Shown: in pieces, positions 55,057 to 62,505 of the stretch
Layout: each line of letters begins with the position of its first letter
How positions within the stretch are numbered: the first letter of the stretch is position 1
Assembly: GCF_003337245.1 (NCBI RefSeq)
Contig: NZ_QPJE01000007.1
Location: forward strand, 40,654 to 104,653
Direction: 5' to 3'
Origin: Halanaerobium sp. MA284_MarDTE_T2
Lineage (GTDB): Bacteria; Bacillota; Halanaerobiia; Halanaerobiales; Halanaerobiaceae
Length of the DNA: 64,000 nucleotides
Position numbers and translations under genes: made by a program
Notes under the pieces: generated by a model
Told to the model about the DNA's origin: nothing
What the model saw: only the letters and a program-made list of their open reading frames with translations
Databases searched by the model: none

Positions 55057-57612
55057 TTAGCCAAAATATTTATTAAGTTTTCTTACAATAGTTGACTGAT
55101 TAACTCCCAGCAGTTCTGCCATCTCATATGTTGACCTATCATTTTCTTTAGCCAACATGAGAATTTTTTTCTCCACTTCTTCCACTGCCTCTGTTAAAGG
55201 CAAAATCTCTTTTACTTCTATTTTATTTTTTTGTTCTTTTATGTTTATCAATTTTCTAATGTTTTCTCTATCAATTAAGCTTTCTTCTGCAGTTAGAATA
55301 AGCCTCTCCAGGATATTATTCAGCTCCCGTACATTACCGGGCCAGTCATATCTCAGCATATAATCTAAACATTCGCGGCTGAAGTTAATATTTTTACTAT
55401 ACTTTTCATTTAAGATTGAGGTGAAATGCTTTATTAGCGGAATTATATCTTCTTTTCTGCTTTTTAGTGGTGGAATCATAATTGGAACAACATTTAATCT
55501 GTAAAAAAGATCTTCTCTAAATTCCCCATTTCTCACCATTTTATGCAGATCTCTATTTGTGGCAGCTATCAGCCTAAAATTGACCTTTTTAGACTCTACT
55601 CCTCCAATTCTGCTCACTCTGTGTTCCTGAAGTACCTGCAGCAGCTTTGCCTGCATGTTTAAAGGCAGTTCACCTATTTCGTCCAGAAAAAGTGTTCCCT
55701 GATCAGCTTCTTCTATAAGTCCGCGTTTACCTTCTTTTCTGGCACCACTAAATGCACCCTTTTCATAACCAAAAAGTTCTGATTCCAGCAGGGTTTCTGG
55801 TATAGCAGCACAGTTTATTTTAACAAATTTTACCCTTTCCTCGCTCTGTTCATGAATATATTTGGCCACAACTTCTTTTCCAACTCCAGATTCTCCGGTA
55901 ATAAGAATGGTGGAATCAGTTTTAGCAATTTTTTGTGCCAGTTTTAGTATATTTTTCATTTCTTCAGATCTGCTGATAATGTGTCCTGGTATATCTTCAT
56001 CTTTATAATCTGTTTTTTCTATCACCTGATTTAATTCTTTTAAATCCCTTGCATTTATAATTATTTTCTCCAGAACACCGCTGTTAATTACTGGATTTGC
56101 TGTCACCAGTAATCTTTTCCCTGTATATGTATTTTGAACTATTGTCATCTCTTTTTCTTCATTTAAACTGAGCAGAGATACTGATGGATATAAAATCCTT
56201 TTCTTTTCCAGATAAGATACAGATTTTTCTAAAAGATGCTGTTTTTCCATATTTAGCATTTTAAGATATGCTTCATTTACCTGTTCTACTTTTCCTTTCC
56301 TGCTTACAACCATAATACCATCATAAGAAGAGTTTATTATCAGATCCAGTTCTTTATTAATTTCCTGTTCTTTTTTTACTTCTGATCTTTTTTCACTTAA
56401 AAGATAGGGAAGACACATATTTACCTCAGCCAACCCCTGACAAACTGCCACTGCTTTATCCCAGCAGGATTTGTAACCACAGGCACCACAGTCCAGAAGA
56501 TCATCCTCTGTATACTTGTCAGTCTTATTTAAAACTTTCCATATCTCTTTTTCGCCTGGAATACTAACTTTTATTTCCTGTTCTGTAAATTTTTTGCTTA
56601 AATCAAGATCAGCAGCAATTTCCAAATTATATTGAGAAAAATATTTGAATTTTTCTGTATAATTTTCTACAGCTGATTTTTTGCTGTAGTAGTTGCCTTT
56701 TTTTAAATCTACACCATCAATACATCCCTCACAAAAAAGAATATCTACAAATTTATAAGAAATTTTTTGATTTAAAAGAAGATCTAAAAGCCCTACAGTA
56801 TGATTTTCTCCTTCCACATTTATAGATTTTTTTGAGCTGCTGTCTACTGCTTTAAGAAGATTTCCGGCAATAGGAAGATTTCTTGCTTCATAACTTATAA
56901 CTGTATTGTTTTCATCAGCTTTATGGCTTTGTGTATTATCATTTTTATGATCATCTGCCATATTATCCTGTTCTATTTTTAGTTTTTCTCCTAAAGAAAA
57001 CAGTTCACTAAAAGTAAGTACAGCTGTTGAGCTGTCATTTTGGAATTCAATTTTTTTGGCATGACATGGTCCAACTAACACCAGTTTTGAATCATTATTT
57101 TTAATGTGTTTAAAATATTTTTTTAATGCCTGCATAGGAGAAACTATTTTCCCCAAATTATCTATCAGTTCTGGATAATATTTTTCTACCAATGATACAA
57201 TTACCGGACAGGTAGAACTAATAATAGTCTTTTCTGTCTTCTGTAAAATATTTTTATATTCTTTTTTGATAAGTTCTGCTCCAAAAGACACTTCGTAAAT
57301 TTCTTTGAATCCAAAACTGTATAAATAATTTCCCCAATCACCGTAAATCCATTCCTTTTTATAAGCCGGAAAACTGGGTGCAAGTCCTATAGAAACATCT
57401 TCACTATTTTCCAGCCATTTTTCTACCTGTTTTTCATTACTTATTATTCTTTTTGCTCCCTGTGAACATACTTCCACACATTTCCCGCAGAAAATACACC
57501 TTTCTTCCACTACTTCTGCCTGGCCGCCGCTTACCTTTATGGCCTTAACAGGACAGTTGCGTACACATGCATAACATTCATGACAGCGGTCTTTAAGTGT
57601 TTCTATAAACAA
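55057..57612 (-). CDS. Sigma-54-dependent activator with [FeFe]-hydrogenase-like sensory domain
   Basis: A protein of about 851 residues. N-terminal 2[4Fe-4S] ferredoxin (CHECYACVRNCP, CIFCGKCVEVC) leads into a hydrogenase H-domain-like region (about 80-345) with altered motifs: STCPVIVSLVEKYYPE for L1, VGPCHAKKIEF for L2 and FCEGCIDGVDL for L3. A four-Cys Fe-S domain (CGACGYKSCWDKAVAVC), a PAS-like domain, an AAA+ domain (GESGVGKEV, GAFSGARKEGKRG with the sigma-54 contact loop, LFLDEIGELP) and a C-terminal HTH follow. It probably senses redox state or H2 and switches on hydC-hydB-hydA through sites at 54920-55046. The start is TTG after GGTGGTGAAAAAA; GTG codons at 57624/57621 are alternatives. 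Confidence 0.92.
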   Translation of the reverse strand: MFIETLKDRCHECYACVRNCPVKAIKVSGGQAEVVEERCIFCGKCVEVCSQGAKRIISNEKQVEKWLENSEDVSIGLAPSFPAYKKEWIYGDWGNYLYSFGFKEIYEVSFGAELIKKEYKNILQKTEKTIISSTCPVIVSLVEKYYPELIDNLGKIVSPMQALKKYFKHIKNNDSKLVLVGPCHAKKIEFQNDSSTAVLTFSELFSLGEKLKIEQDNMADDHKNDNTQSHKADENNTVISYEARNLPIAGNLLKAVDSSSKKSINVEGENHTVGLLDLLLNQKISYKFVDILFCEGCIDGVDLKKGNYYSKKSAVENYTEKFKYFSQYNLEIAADLDLSKKFTEQEIKVSIPGEKEIWKVLNKTDKYTEDDLLDCGACGYKSCWDKAVAVCQGLAEVNMCLPYLLSEKRSEVKKEQEINKELDLIINSSYDGIMVVSRKGKVEQVNEAYLKMLNMEKQHLLEKSVSYLEKKRILYPSVSLLSLNEEKEMTIVQNTYTGKRLLVTANPVINSGVLEKIIINARDLKELNQVIEKTDYKDEDIPGHIISRSEEMKNILKLAQKIAKTDSTILITGESGVGKEVVAKYIHEQSEERVKFVKINCAAIPETLLESELFGYEKGAFSGARKEGKRGLIEEADQGTLFLDEIGELPLNMQAKLLQVLQEHRVSRIGGVESKKVNFRLIAATNRDLHKMVRNGEFREDLFYRLNVVPIMIPPLKSRKEDIIPLIKHFTSILNEKYSKNINFSRECLDYMLRYDWPGNVRELNNILERLILTAEESLIDRENIRKLINIKEQKNKIEVKEILPLTEAVEEVEKKILMLAKENDRSTYEMAELLGVNQSTIVRKLNKYFG

Positions 57613-57641
57613 TTTTTTCACCACCCAAAATATATTATCTT

Positions 57642-57767
57642 CTAGTCTAAATCACTGTAATAGCTGTTTTGGCAGTATACTATTCCTGGAATCATACACC
57701 ATTCTGGATATTTTTCATTTTCTTTTTCACATGATTTTTCTTCACACCAGGCACAAATTGAAAACAT
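57642..57767 (-). CDS. Small Cys-rich protein (41 residues), unrecognised
   Basis: The ATG at 57767 follows AGGAGGTAAAAAT, an excellent ribosome site. The peptide has five cysteines: C5, C8, C13, C24 and C32, with CAWC near the start and aromatic residues W7, W23, Y31. It has no signal peptide or TM helix. It ends 17 bp before the GTG at 57624 of the sigma-54 activator gene, same strand, and is likely cotranscribed with it. It could bind a metal or Fe-S cluster; I know no family for it. Confidence 0.62.
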   Translation of the reverse strand: MFSICAWCEEKSCEKENEKYPEWCMIPGIVYCQNSYYSDLD

Positions 57768-57865
57768 ATTTTTACCTCCTAAAATTATTATAACAAAATA
57801 TTTTTAAATTTTTGAATAAATTTTATCTATTCATTTCTATAGGTGATTTTTCGCTGAAAATGATA

Positions 57866-58795
57866 TCAATTAAAAATTTTATTTAAAGTTGTAATATTGA
57901 TATCGAGTTTATTGGAATAATCTATTATATGTTTGAGCCTTTTTACACTAAAAAACTCATTTTTAGGATGTCCATATAATATTAAAAGTGCCTTTTCTTC
58001 TGCCGTTTTTTCAAGAAGATAATTTAAATCTTTATCTGTTATCAAGTTTTTTTCAAATCCTGTTCCTTTTAAATTATATTTAGAAAAAGGACTTTTATTT
58101 AAAAAAGCTTCTGGAAATATTTGTCCTTTTCTATGCCCAGCTCTAGCGGCTGCATAATATTGACTGACATAATCTTGGGCCAGTTTAAAATGCCCATTAT
58201 AGGGATAAACAAATGTAGAAACTTCAAGTCCCATATCTTTTAAAATATTTTTTGGCTTTAATATCTCATCTTTCATTGAATTATCAGATATCCTGACATA
58301 GCTTCCTTCCTTAGGATAATTAAGTTTAAGCGGTAAATCTAATATAATATAATTTTTATTATTTTTTCTTTCTATTTTACTGATTGAGATTTTTTCACCT
58401 TTTGAACTATATACATTAAAAATTATGTAATCATATCTTCTATCCATTAAAAAAGAATTTCTGACAGCTATTTCTTTTTCTCCAGAATTTACTTTTTCTT
58501 TTATTGAATGAAATATCAGTGCAGTATGATAATGTCCATGTCCGGCAATTTCCCATCCGCTTTCTGAAAGTTTAATTATATCTTCTTCGGTTAAGCGTCC
58601 CTTTTCTCCAATTTCTGAAGTATTTACTGCAGCAACAGCAGGAATATTATTTTCCCTATGCACAGGATATGCCAGTTCCATGTCTTCTTTAAACCCATCA
58701 TCATACATTATTACAAGGGCAGGTAATTTTTCAGCAGAAATATTTAAAGAACAAATGAATGAAATTAAAACTATTAAATAAAATATTTTCTTCAA
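57866..58795 (-). CDS. Polysaccharide deacetylase-family secreted protein
   Basis: The 309-residue protein has a signal peptide (about 1-21) and the NodB fold: Asp pair in VIMYDDGFKED, metal His pair in AGHGHYHTALIF, then VSTFVYPYNGH and a C-terminal ALLILYGHP. Between the His motif and the YPYN motif lies an insert of about 75 residues that looks beta-rich. It probably deacetylates a cell-surface or exported polysaccharide. The start is TTG after GGAGGAGAAGATTGG. Confidence 0.82.
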   Translation of the reverse strand: MKKIFYLIVLISFICSLNISAEKLPALVIMYDDGFKEDMELAYPVHRENNIPAVAAVNTSEIGEKGRLTEEDIIKLSESGWEIAGHGHYHTALIFHSIKEKVNSGEKEIAVRNSFLMDRRYDYIIFNVYSSKGEKISISKIERKNNKNYIILDLPLKLNYPKEGSYVRISDNSMKDEILKPKNILKDMGLEVSTFVYPYNGHFKLAQDYVSQYYAAARAGHRKGQIFPEAFLNKSPFSKYNLKGTGFEKNLITDKDLNYLLEKTAEEKALLILYGHPKNEFFSVKRLKHIIDYSNKLDINITTLNKIFN

Positions 58796-58978
58796 ACCAA
58801 TCTTCTCCTCCCTATTTATTTATTATCATCTTCTTGACTTTTTCTTTAATACCTGCTTTTAATTCTGTAGTCTATTGTACAAAAAAATGAACAAAAATAT
58901 TTATATTAATAAATAGAAATCTGCCTGCATAAGTAATAATACAGCAAACGGTTTTTGAATTTCAATATTTATTCTTCT
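58796..58978. other. Gene-free spacer upstream of the deacetylase gene, with a target duplication at its end
   Basis: AT-rich, with no ORF or hairpin of note. It should contain the deacetylase promoter, which I cannot place. At its right end TTATTCTTCT (58969-58978) abuts repeat copy 2 and recurs at 59244-59253. Confidence 0.55.
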
Positions 58979-59239
58979 ACTGGACTTTCCCCATTTTTTA
59001 TATACTGCTGCAAAAAGGGGAGATGCAGGAATATTGAAATTTTTAGTCAATGAATCTTAACGAAATGAAGGAAGAAATAGGGTTGAACTGCAGGATGGAG
59101 TGAGCTAATCATGAGTCAGGAGGACTCATTGATTAGTGTGCCCTATTTCACACCCGAATTGAGTTTTAGATAAATCTAAAAATTTCGTTGATGACTAAAG
59201 CCCCCTTTTTGCAGCTTGAAAATAAATTTTGGGGAAACT
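58979..59239 (+). repeat. 261-bp repeat element, copy 2
   Basis: Identical by reading to copies 1 and 3; with CCTA the element reaches 59243. Terminal inverted repeats: GGACTTTCCCC and GCTGCAAAAAGGGG on the left mirror GGGGAAACTCC and CCCCTTTTTGCAGC on the right. The central hairpin is GAAATAGGG (59074-59082) / CCCTATTTC (59141-59149) enclosing CTAATCATGAGTC / GACTCAT-T-GATTAG with loop AGGAG. TTATTCTTCT flanks it on both sides as a 10-bp direct repeat; the right copy is the last codons and stop of the macro domain gene. Confidence 0.92.
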
Positions 59240-59243
59240 CCTA

Positions 59244-59786
59244 TTATTCTTCTAAATTCAATATTGAATTCATTGTATCTTTATAAATTTTGTAATCTGA
59301 TCTGCTGAAAAGAACAAATCTGATTTTTTCTATACTCTGTAAGTCTTTTAAACTGCTTTTTACTGTCCGCAGAGCTGTAACTGCTGCCTGTTTAATTGGA
59401 TATCCAAATGCACCGGTTGATATTGAAGGAAATGCAATTGACTTAATATTATTTTCTTCTGCAATTTTTAAAGCATTTTTATATGTTTTTGCTAAATATT
59501 GATCTTCTGGCCTGTCAACTCCATACACAGGTCCCAAACAGTGAATAACATAATCATTATTAAGATCAAATGCGTCTGTAATAACAGCTTCTCCTGTTTT
59601 TATGGGAGCAAAATCACGGCACGCCTCAGCCAATTCTGGCCCGGACGCTCTGTGGATAGCTCCAGCCACACCTCCACCTGTTCTGAGCTGAGCATTGGCA
59701 GCATTAACTACTGCTTCCACGTCAGGCTGTTTTGTAATATTTCCTTCCGTAATTTCCACAATTACTCCACCAATTTTCTTTTTCAC
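59244..59786 (-). CDS. Macro domain protein, O-acetyl-ADP-ribose deacetylase type
   Basis: The 180-residue macrodomain has the ADP-ribose site: AVVNAANAQLRTGGGVAGAIHRASG, GEAVITDAFDLN, IHCLGPVYG and IAFPSISTGAFGYPIKQAA. It likely removes ADP-ribose adducts or hydrolyses O-acetyl-ADP-ribose (YmdB type). The start is GTG after GGGAGGAATATTT. Its stop codon abuts repeat copy 2, within the duplicated target, so the insertion left the protein intact. Confidence 0.9.
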   Translation of the reverse strand: MKKKIGGVIVEITEGNITKQPDVEAVVNAANAQLRTGGGVAGAIHRASGPELAEACRDFAPIKTGEAVITDAFDLNNDYVIHCLGPVYGVDRPEDQYLAKTYKNALKIAEENNIKSIAFPSISTGAFGYPIKQAAVTALRTVKSSLKDLQSIEKIRFVLFSRSDYKIYKDTMNSILNLEE

Positions 59787-59837
59787 AAATATTCCTCCCT
59801 TATTTTAATTATTAAATTATTATCAAAAATCTTTACT

Positions 59838-59873
59838 ATTAAAAAACCTACCAGAAAACATCCTGATAGGTTT
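59838..59873 (-). terminator. Intrinsic terminator after uspA-like gene
   Basis: On the minus strand AAACCTATCAG / CTGGTAGGTTT (one mismatch) followed by a T-tract. It separates the UspA-type gene from the macro domain gene. Confidence 0.8.
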
Positions 59874-59918
59874 AAAACAAACAAAATATTATATTTATAT
59901 CTATATTCTTATCTGTAT

Positions 59919-60371
59919 TTATTTAACAACAAGTACAGATATTTGCGCGTGACGCACAACTTTATCACTTATACTTCCCAGCAGAAAACGCTTGACTCCA
60001 CCATGACCTTTATCTGCCATAACAATCATATCAAAATCTTTTTCTTCCGCATAATTACAGATCACATCTGCCGGATTTCCATAACGAATTAATTTCTCTA
60101 CATCTACTCCGCGTTCTTTAAAATACTGTGCATCTTCTCTTAAAATTTTTTCAGCATTGTATTTAAGTTCCTGCTCTTTTTGTTCCATTAGGTCCTGCAG
60201 CGTTTCAATAGGCATCGAGGACGAAACACCACTTAGCGGAGTTGTGACAGCCTCTGAAATTACATTTATCAAAGTCACTTCAGCTCCCAGAGATTCAGCA
60301 ATGAGGGCACCTTTTTGAGCAGCTTTTTTAGAACTTTCTGAACCATCAACAGCTACCAGGATTTTTTTCAT
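59919..60371 (-). CDS. Universal stress protein, UspA family
   Basis: The 150-residue protein has the ATP-binding Usp pattern: MKKILVAVDGSESSKKA at the N-terminus and MADKGHGGVKRFLLGSISDKVVRHAQISVLVVK at the C-terminus, that is G-x2-G-x9-G(S). The role in stress survival is not specific. The start at 60371 is the ATG after GAGGAGGGG. A leader of more than 100 nt with a conserved-looking hairpin precedes it. Confidence 0.93.
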   Translation of the reverse strand: MKKILVAVDGSESSKKAAQKGALIAESLGAEVTLINVISEAVTTPLSGVSSSMPIETLQDLMEQKEQELKYNAEKILREDAQYFKERGVDVEKLIRYGNPADVICNYAEEKDFDMIVMADKGHGGVKRFLLGSISDKVVRHAQISVLVVK

Positions 60372-60695
60372 TTTAACCCCTCCTCGTATAATATACTTGC
60401 AGGCAGCTGCCTCTTTACTCAAAACTTACTGGTGAACACTAATGGCGAGGCTGCCCATCTCTCAGTTTTTCAGGGACTAAATCTGGTTATCTTTTTTACT
60501 CTTGATATCTTACCGTATTACTCTATTAATTACCCCTATATTATTAATTCTATATAAGCAAAAAAATCCCTTTTATCAGTTTTTAAATCTAATAGACTGG
60601 GACAAAAATAAAAGCAATTTCTGACACTGAAGTAAAATCGCTGTCAATAATTAAATATGGTCTTTTTATAAGTGATATAATCCCTTTCATATCAA
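60372..60695. other. Gene-free stretch: uspA leader and spacer beyond tRNA-Thr
   Basis: On the minus strand a leader hairpin pairs GGCAGC-CTC (about 60446-60454) with GAG-GCAGC/GCTGCC (about 60401-60412), followed closely by the ribosome site. I do not recognise a riboswitch class. A weak CCCAGT / ACTG-GGG stem with T7 near 60560-60600 may end the degV-tRNA transcript. A TTG-less, SD-less 33-codon frame here was not accepted as a gene. Confidence 0.4.
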
Positions 60696-60771
60696 TGGAG
60701 CCGGTGACAGGAATTGAACCTGCAGCCTGTGGTTTACGATACCACTGCTCTACCAGTTGAGCTACACCGGC
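60696..60771 (-). tRNA. tRNA-Thr (anticodon CGT)
   Basis: The 76-nt cloverleaf reads on the minus strand: acceptor GCCGGTG / CACCGGC, D arm GCTC / GAGC, anticodon stem GTGGT / ACCAC with loop ATCGTAA (anticodon CGT, codon ACG), T arm GCAGG-TTCAATT-CCTGT, discriminator T and an encoded CCA. It starts 6 bp after the degV stop codon, so it may be cotranscribed. Confidence 0.96.
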
Positions 60772-60777
60772 TTAATA

Positions 60778-61611
60778 TCAAAAAGCTATTACGACTCCAC
60801 CTTCATTTGCATAAACAGTACTAATTCCTGCTGTTTTAACTATTACAATATCTCTAAAATTATACAGCTTTTCTGCTTCTTCTTTCAAGTATTCTGCTCT
60901 TTCTTCAGCATTACAGTGAGCAATTCCCAATATTTTATCTTCCAGTTTTTTACCTCTTTCCCCGATCATTTCTACCAGCCTTCTAAAAGCTCTTTTGGAA
61001 CCTCTTACTTTATCAAATAATTCTATAGCCCCTTCATTTCCACCCAGTATTGGTTTTATGCTAAAAAAAGATGCTATTTTGCCTTTAACTTTATTCATAC
61101 GTCCTGCTTTAATTAAATTATCCAGTGAATCTAAAACAAATAATGTCTCCATTTCTGAAATATATTCTTCTACTTTTGCCACAATATCTCCTGAAGACAG
61201 ATTTTTTTCTATAAGCTCACCAATTTTAACTGCTATCATAGTTTCACCAGCAGATGCACTTAATGAGTTAAATACATGAATAAATTTGTCTTCAGTTTCA
61301 TTTAAAAATAACTTCTTTGCCAGTTCGGCATTCTGGTAAGAACTGCTTAATTTACTGGAAATAGTTACTACAAAAATATTATCATGATTTTTATATTCTT
61401 CCAGAAAAAGTTCGGGAGAAGGACTTGCAGTTTTAGGGACCTCAGCACTATTTTTCATCTGATTTAATAAATAATCTCTATCCATTTTTTCGTCATCAAC
61501 TATTGTTCTGTTGTTAACATTTATGGATAAAGGTACTATACTGATATCAAATCTTTTTTTAATTTCTTCTGTTAAGTCACAGCAGCTGTCTACAATGATT
61601 TTTGCATTCAT
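60778..61611 (-). CDS. DegV family fatty-acid-binding protein (FakB-like)
   Basis: The 277-residue protein has the DegV fold: KIIVDSCCDLTEEI (with the DSxxDL motif), TASPSPELFLE, VVTISSKLSSSYQNAELA and SLSASAGETM, LDSLDNLIKAGRMNKVKG. Family members hold a fatty acid for phosphorylation by FakA. No fakA is near. The start at 61611 is the ATG after GGAGGTTATCTATCTA; the upstream in-frame Met precedes that site. Confidence 0.92.
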   Translation of the reverse strand: MNAKIIVDSCCDLTEEIKKRFDISIVPLSINVNNRTIVDDEKMDRDYLLNQMKNSAEVPKTASPSPELFLEEYKNHDNIFVVTISSKLSSSYQNAELAKKLFLNETEDKFIHVFNSLSASAGETMIAVKIGELIEKNLSSGDIVAKVEEYISEMETLFVLDSLDNLIKAGRMNKVKGKIASFFSIKPILGGNEGAIELFDKVRGSKRAFRRLVEMIGERGKKLEDKILGIAHCNAEERAEYLKEEAEKLYNFRDIVIVKTAGISTVYANEGGVVIAF

Positions 61612-61671
61612 TAGATAGATAACCTCCACCTCATAGAATTTTATAAGCAAAATACTGTATTACTTTATATA

Positions 61672-61699
61672 ATTATATCATTATTTATATTTTTCTCAA
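61672..61699 (-). promoter_or_regulatory. Sigma-A-like promoter of degV
   Basis: On the minus strand TTGAGA (61694-61699), 16 bp, TATAAT (61672-61677), about 60 bp before the degV start. Confidence 0.65.
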
Positions 61700-61710
61700 G
61701 TTAAACAAAA

Positions 61711-61739
61711 TTAAACCCCCGACAGTAAAGCCAGGGGCT
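61711..61739 (-). terminator. Intrinsic terminator after the cold shock gene
   Basis: On the minus strand AGCCCCTG pairs with CGGGGGTT, followed by TAATTTTGTTT. It lies 30 bp past the csp stop codon. Confidence 0.75.
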
Positions 61740-61768
61740 GATTTCCTAATATTAAAATTTACTGAAAA

Positions 61769-61972
61769 TTATATAACTACAACATTCTCTGCCTGTGGTC
61801 CACGATCTCCTTCAACAATTTCGAACTCTACTTCCTGATCTTCTTCCAATGTTTTAAAACCTTCTTGTTGAAGAGCAGAAAAATGCACGAATACATCGTC
61901 GCCATCTTCTCTTTCAATAAATCCATAACCCTTTTTCTCATCAAACCATTTTACTTTTCCTGTGTAAACCAT
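61769..61972 (-). CDS. Cold shock protein, CspA family
   Basis: The 67-residue single cold shock domain has RNP1 KGYGFIE and RNP2 DVFVHFSAL, and the tail [13 protein letters not shown]. It binds single-stranded RNA and DNA. The start at 61972 is the ATG after AGGAGGAAGATAAAT; the frame extends upstream but without a ribosome site. A leader of about 65-70 nt is predicted from its promoter. Confidence 0.96.
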   Translation of the reverse strand: MVYTGKVKWFDEKKGYGFIEREDGDDVFVHFSALQQEGFKTLEEDQEVEFEIVEGDRGPQAENVVVI

Positions 61973-62040
61973 ATTATTTATCTTCCTCCTAAATTTTAAA
62001 CCTGGATAAACGAAACTATTTTTTTCTATCCAGCAAATAT

Positions 62041-62069
62041 AATATATCATAATTCGTTAAATAAGTCAA
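62041..62069 (-). promoter_or_regulatory. Sigma-A promoter of the cold shock gene
   Basis: On the minus strand TTGACT (62064-62069), 17 bp, TATATT (62041-62046). Repeat copy 3 begins 11 bp upstream of the -35 hexamer. Confidence 0.7.
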
Positions 62070-62080
62070 ACTTTTTAACT

Positions 62081-62341
62081 ACTGGACTTTCCCCATTTTT
62101 TATATACTGCTGCAAAAAGGGGAGATGCAGGAATATTGAAATTTTTAGTCAATGAATCTTAACGAAATGAAGGAAGAAATAGGGTTGAACTGCAGGATGG
62201 AGTGAGCTAATCATGAGTCAGGAGGACTCATTGATTAGTGTGCCCTATTTCACACCCGAATTGAGTTTTAGATAAATCTAAAAATTTCGTTGATGACTAA
62301 AGCCCCCTTTTTGCAGCTTGAAAATAAATTTTGGGGAAACT
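62081..62341 (+). repeat. 261-bp repeat element, copy 3
   Basis: Identical by reading to copy 2 over the whole 261 bp and, with CCTATT, slightly beyond. TTTTAACT flanks both sides (62073-62080 and 62346-62353; 9 bp if the next A is counted), consistent with target duplication on insertion just upstream of the csp promoter. Confidence 0.92.
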
Positions 62342-62505
62342 CCTATTTTAACTAAAAAGACTTCCCCCATTTTTGAAATATGATTCTTAGTTTTGTCTTT
62401 CATTTTTTATCTAAAAATAGAGCTAAATATCCTATAGTTATTGATAAAATTAAATCCAGTTTTCTAATTATTTTCATTACTCTAACTCTGAAAATTTTCA
62501 ATTTA
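62342..62505. other. Spacer between repeat copy 3 and ilvE, with a second left-end-like sequence
   Basis: GACTTCCCCCATTTTTGAAATAT at about 62359-62381 resembles the left end of the 261-bp element (GGACTTTCCCCATTTTTTAT) with a few changes. It may be a decayed end of another copy. There is no gene or clear terminator for ilvE here. Confidence 0.4.

Noticed and set aside
58979..59239. CRISPR or rRNA-type repeat
   Set aside because: The copies are far apart, in both orientations, with no spacer-repeat periodicity and no rRNA sequence.
60589..60690. 33-codon ORF starting 6 nt after the tRNA-Thr CCA end
   Set aside because: It has no ribosome site, a hydrophobic low-information sequence, and lies where the tRNA transcript should be trimmed; probably chance.
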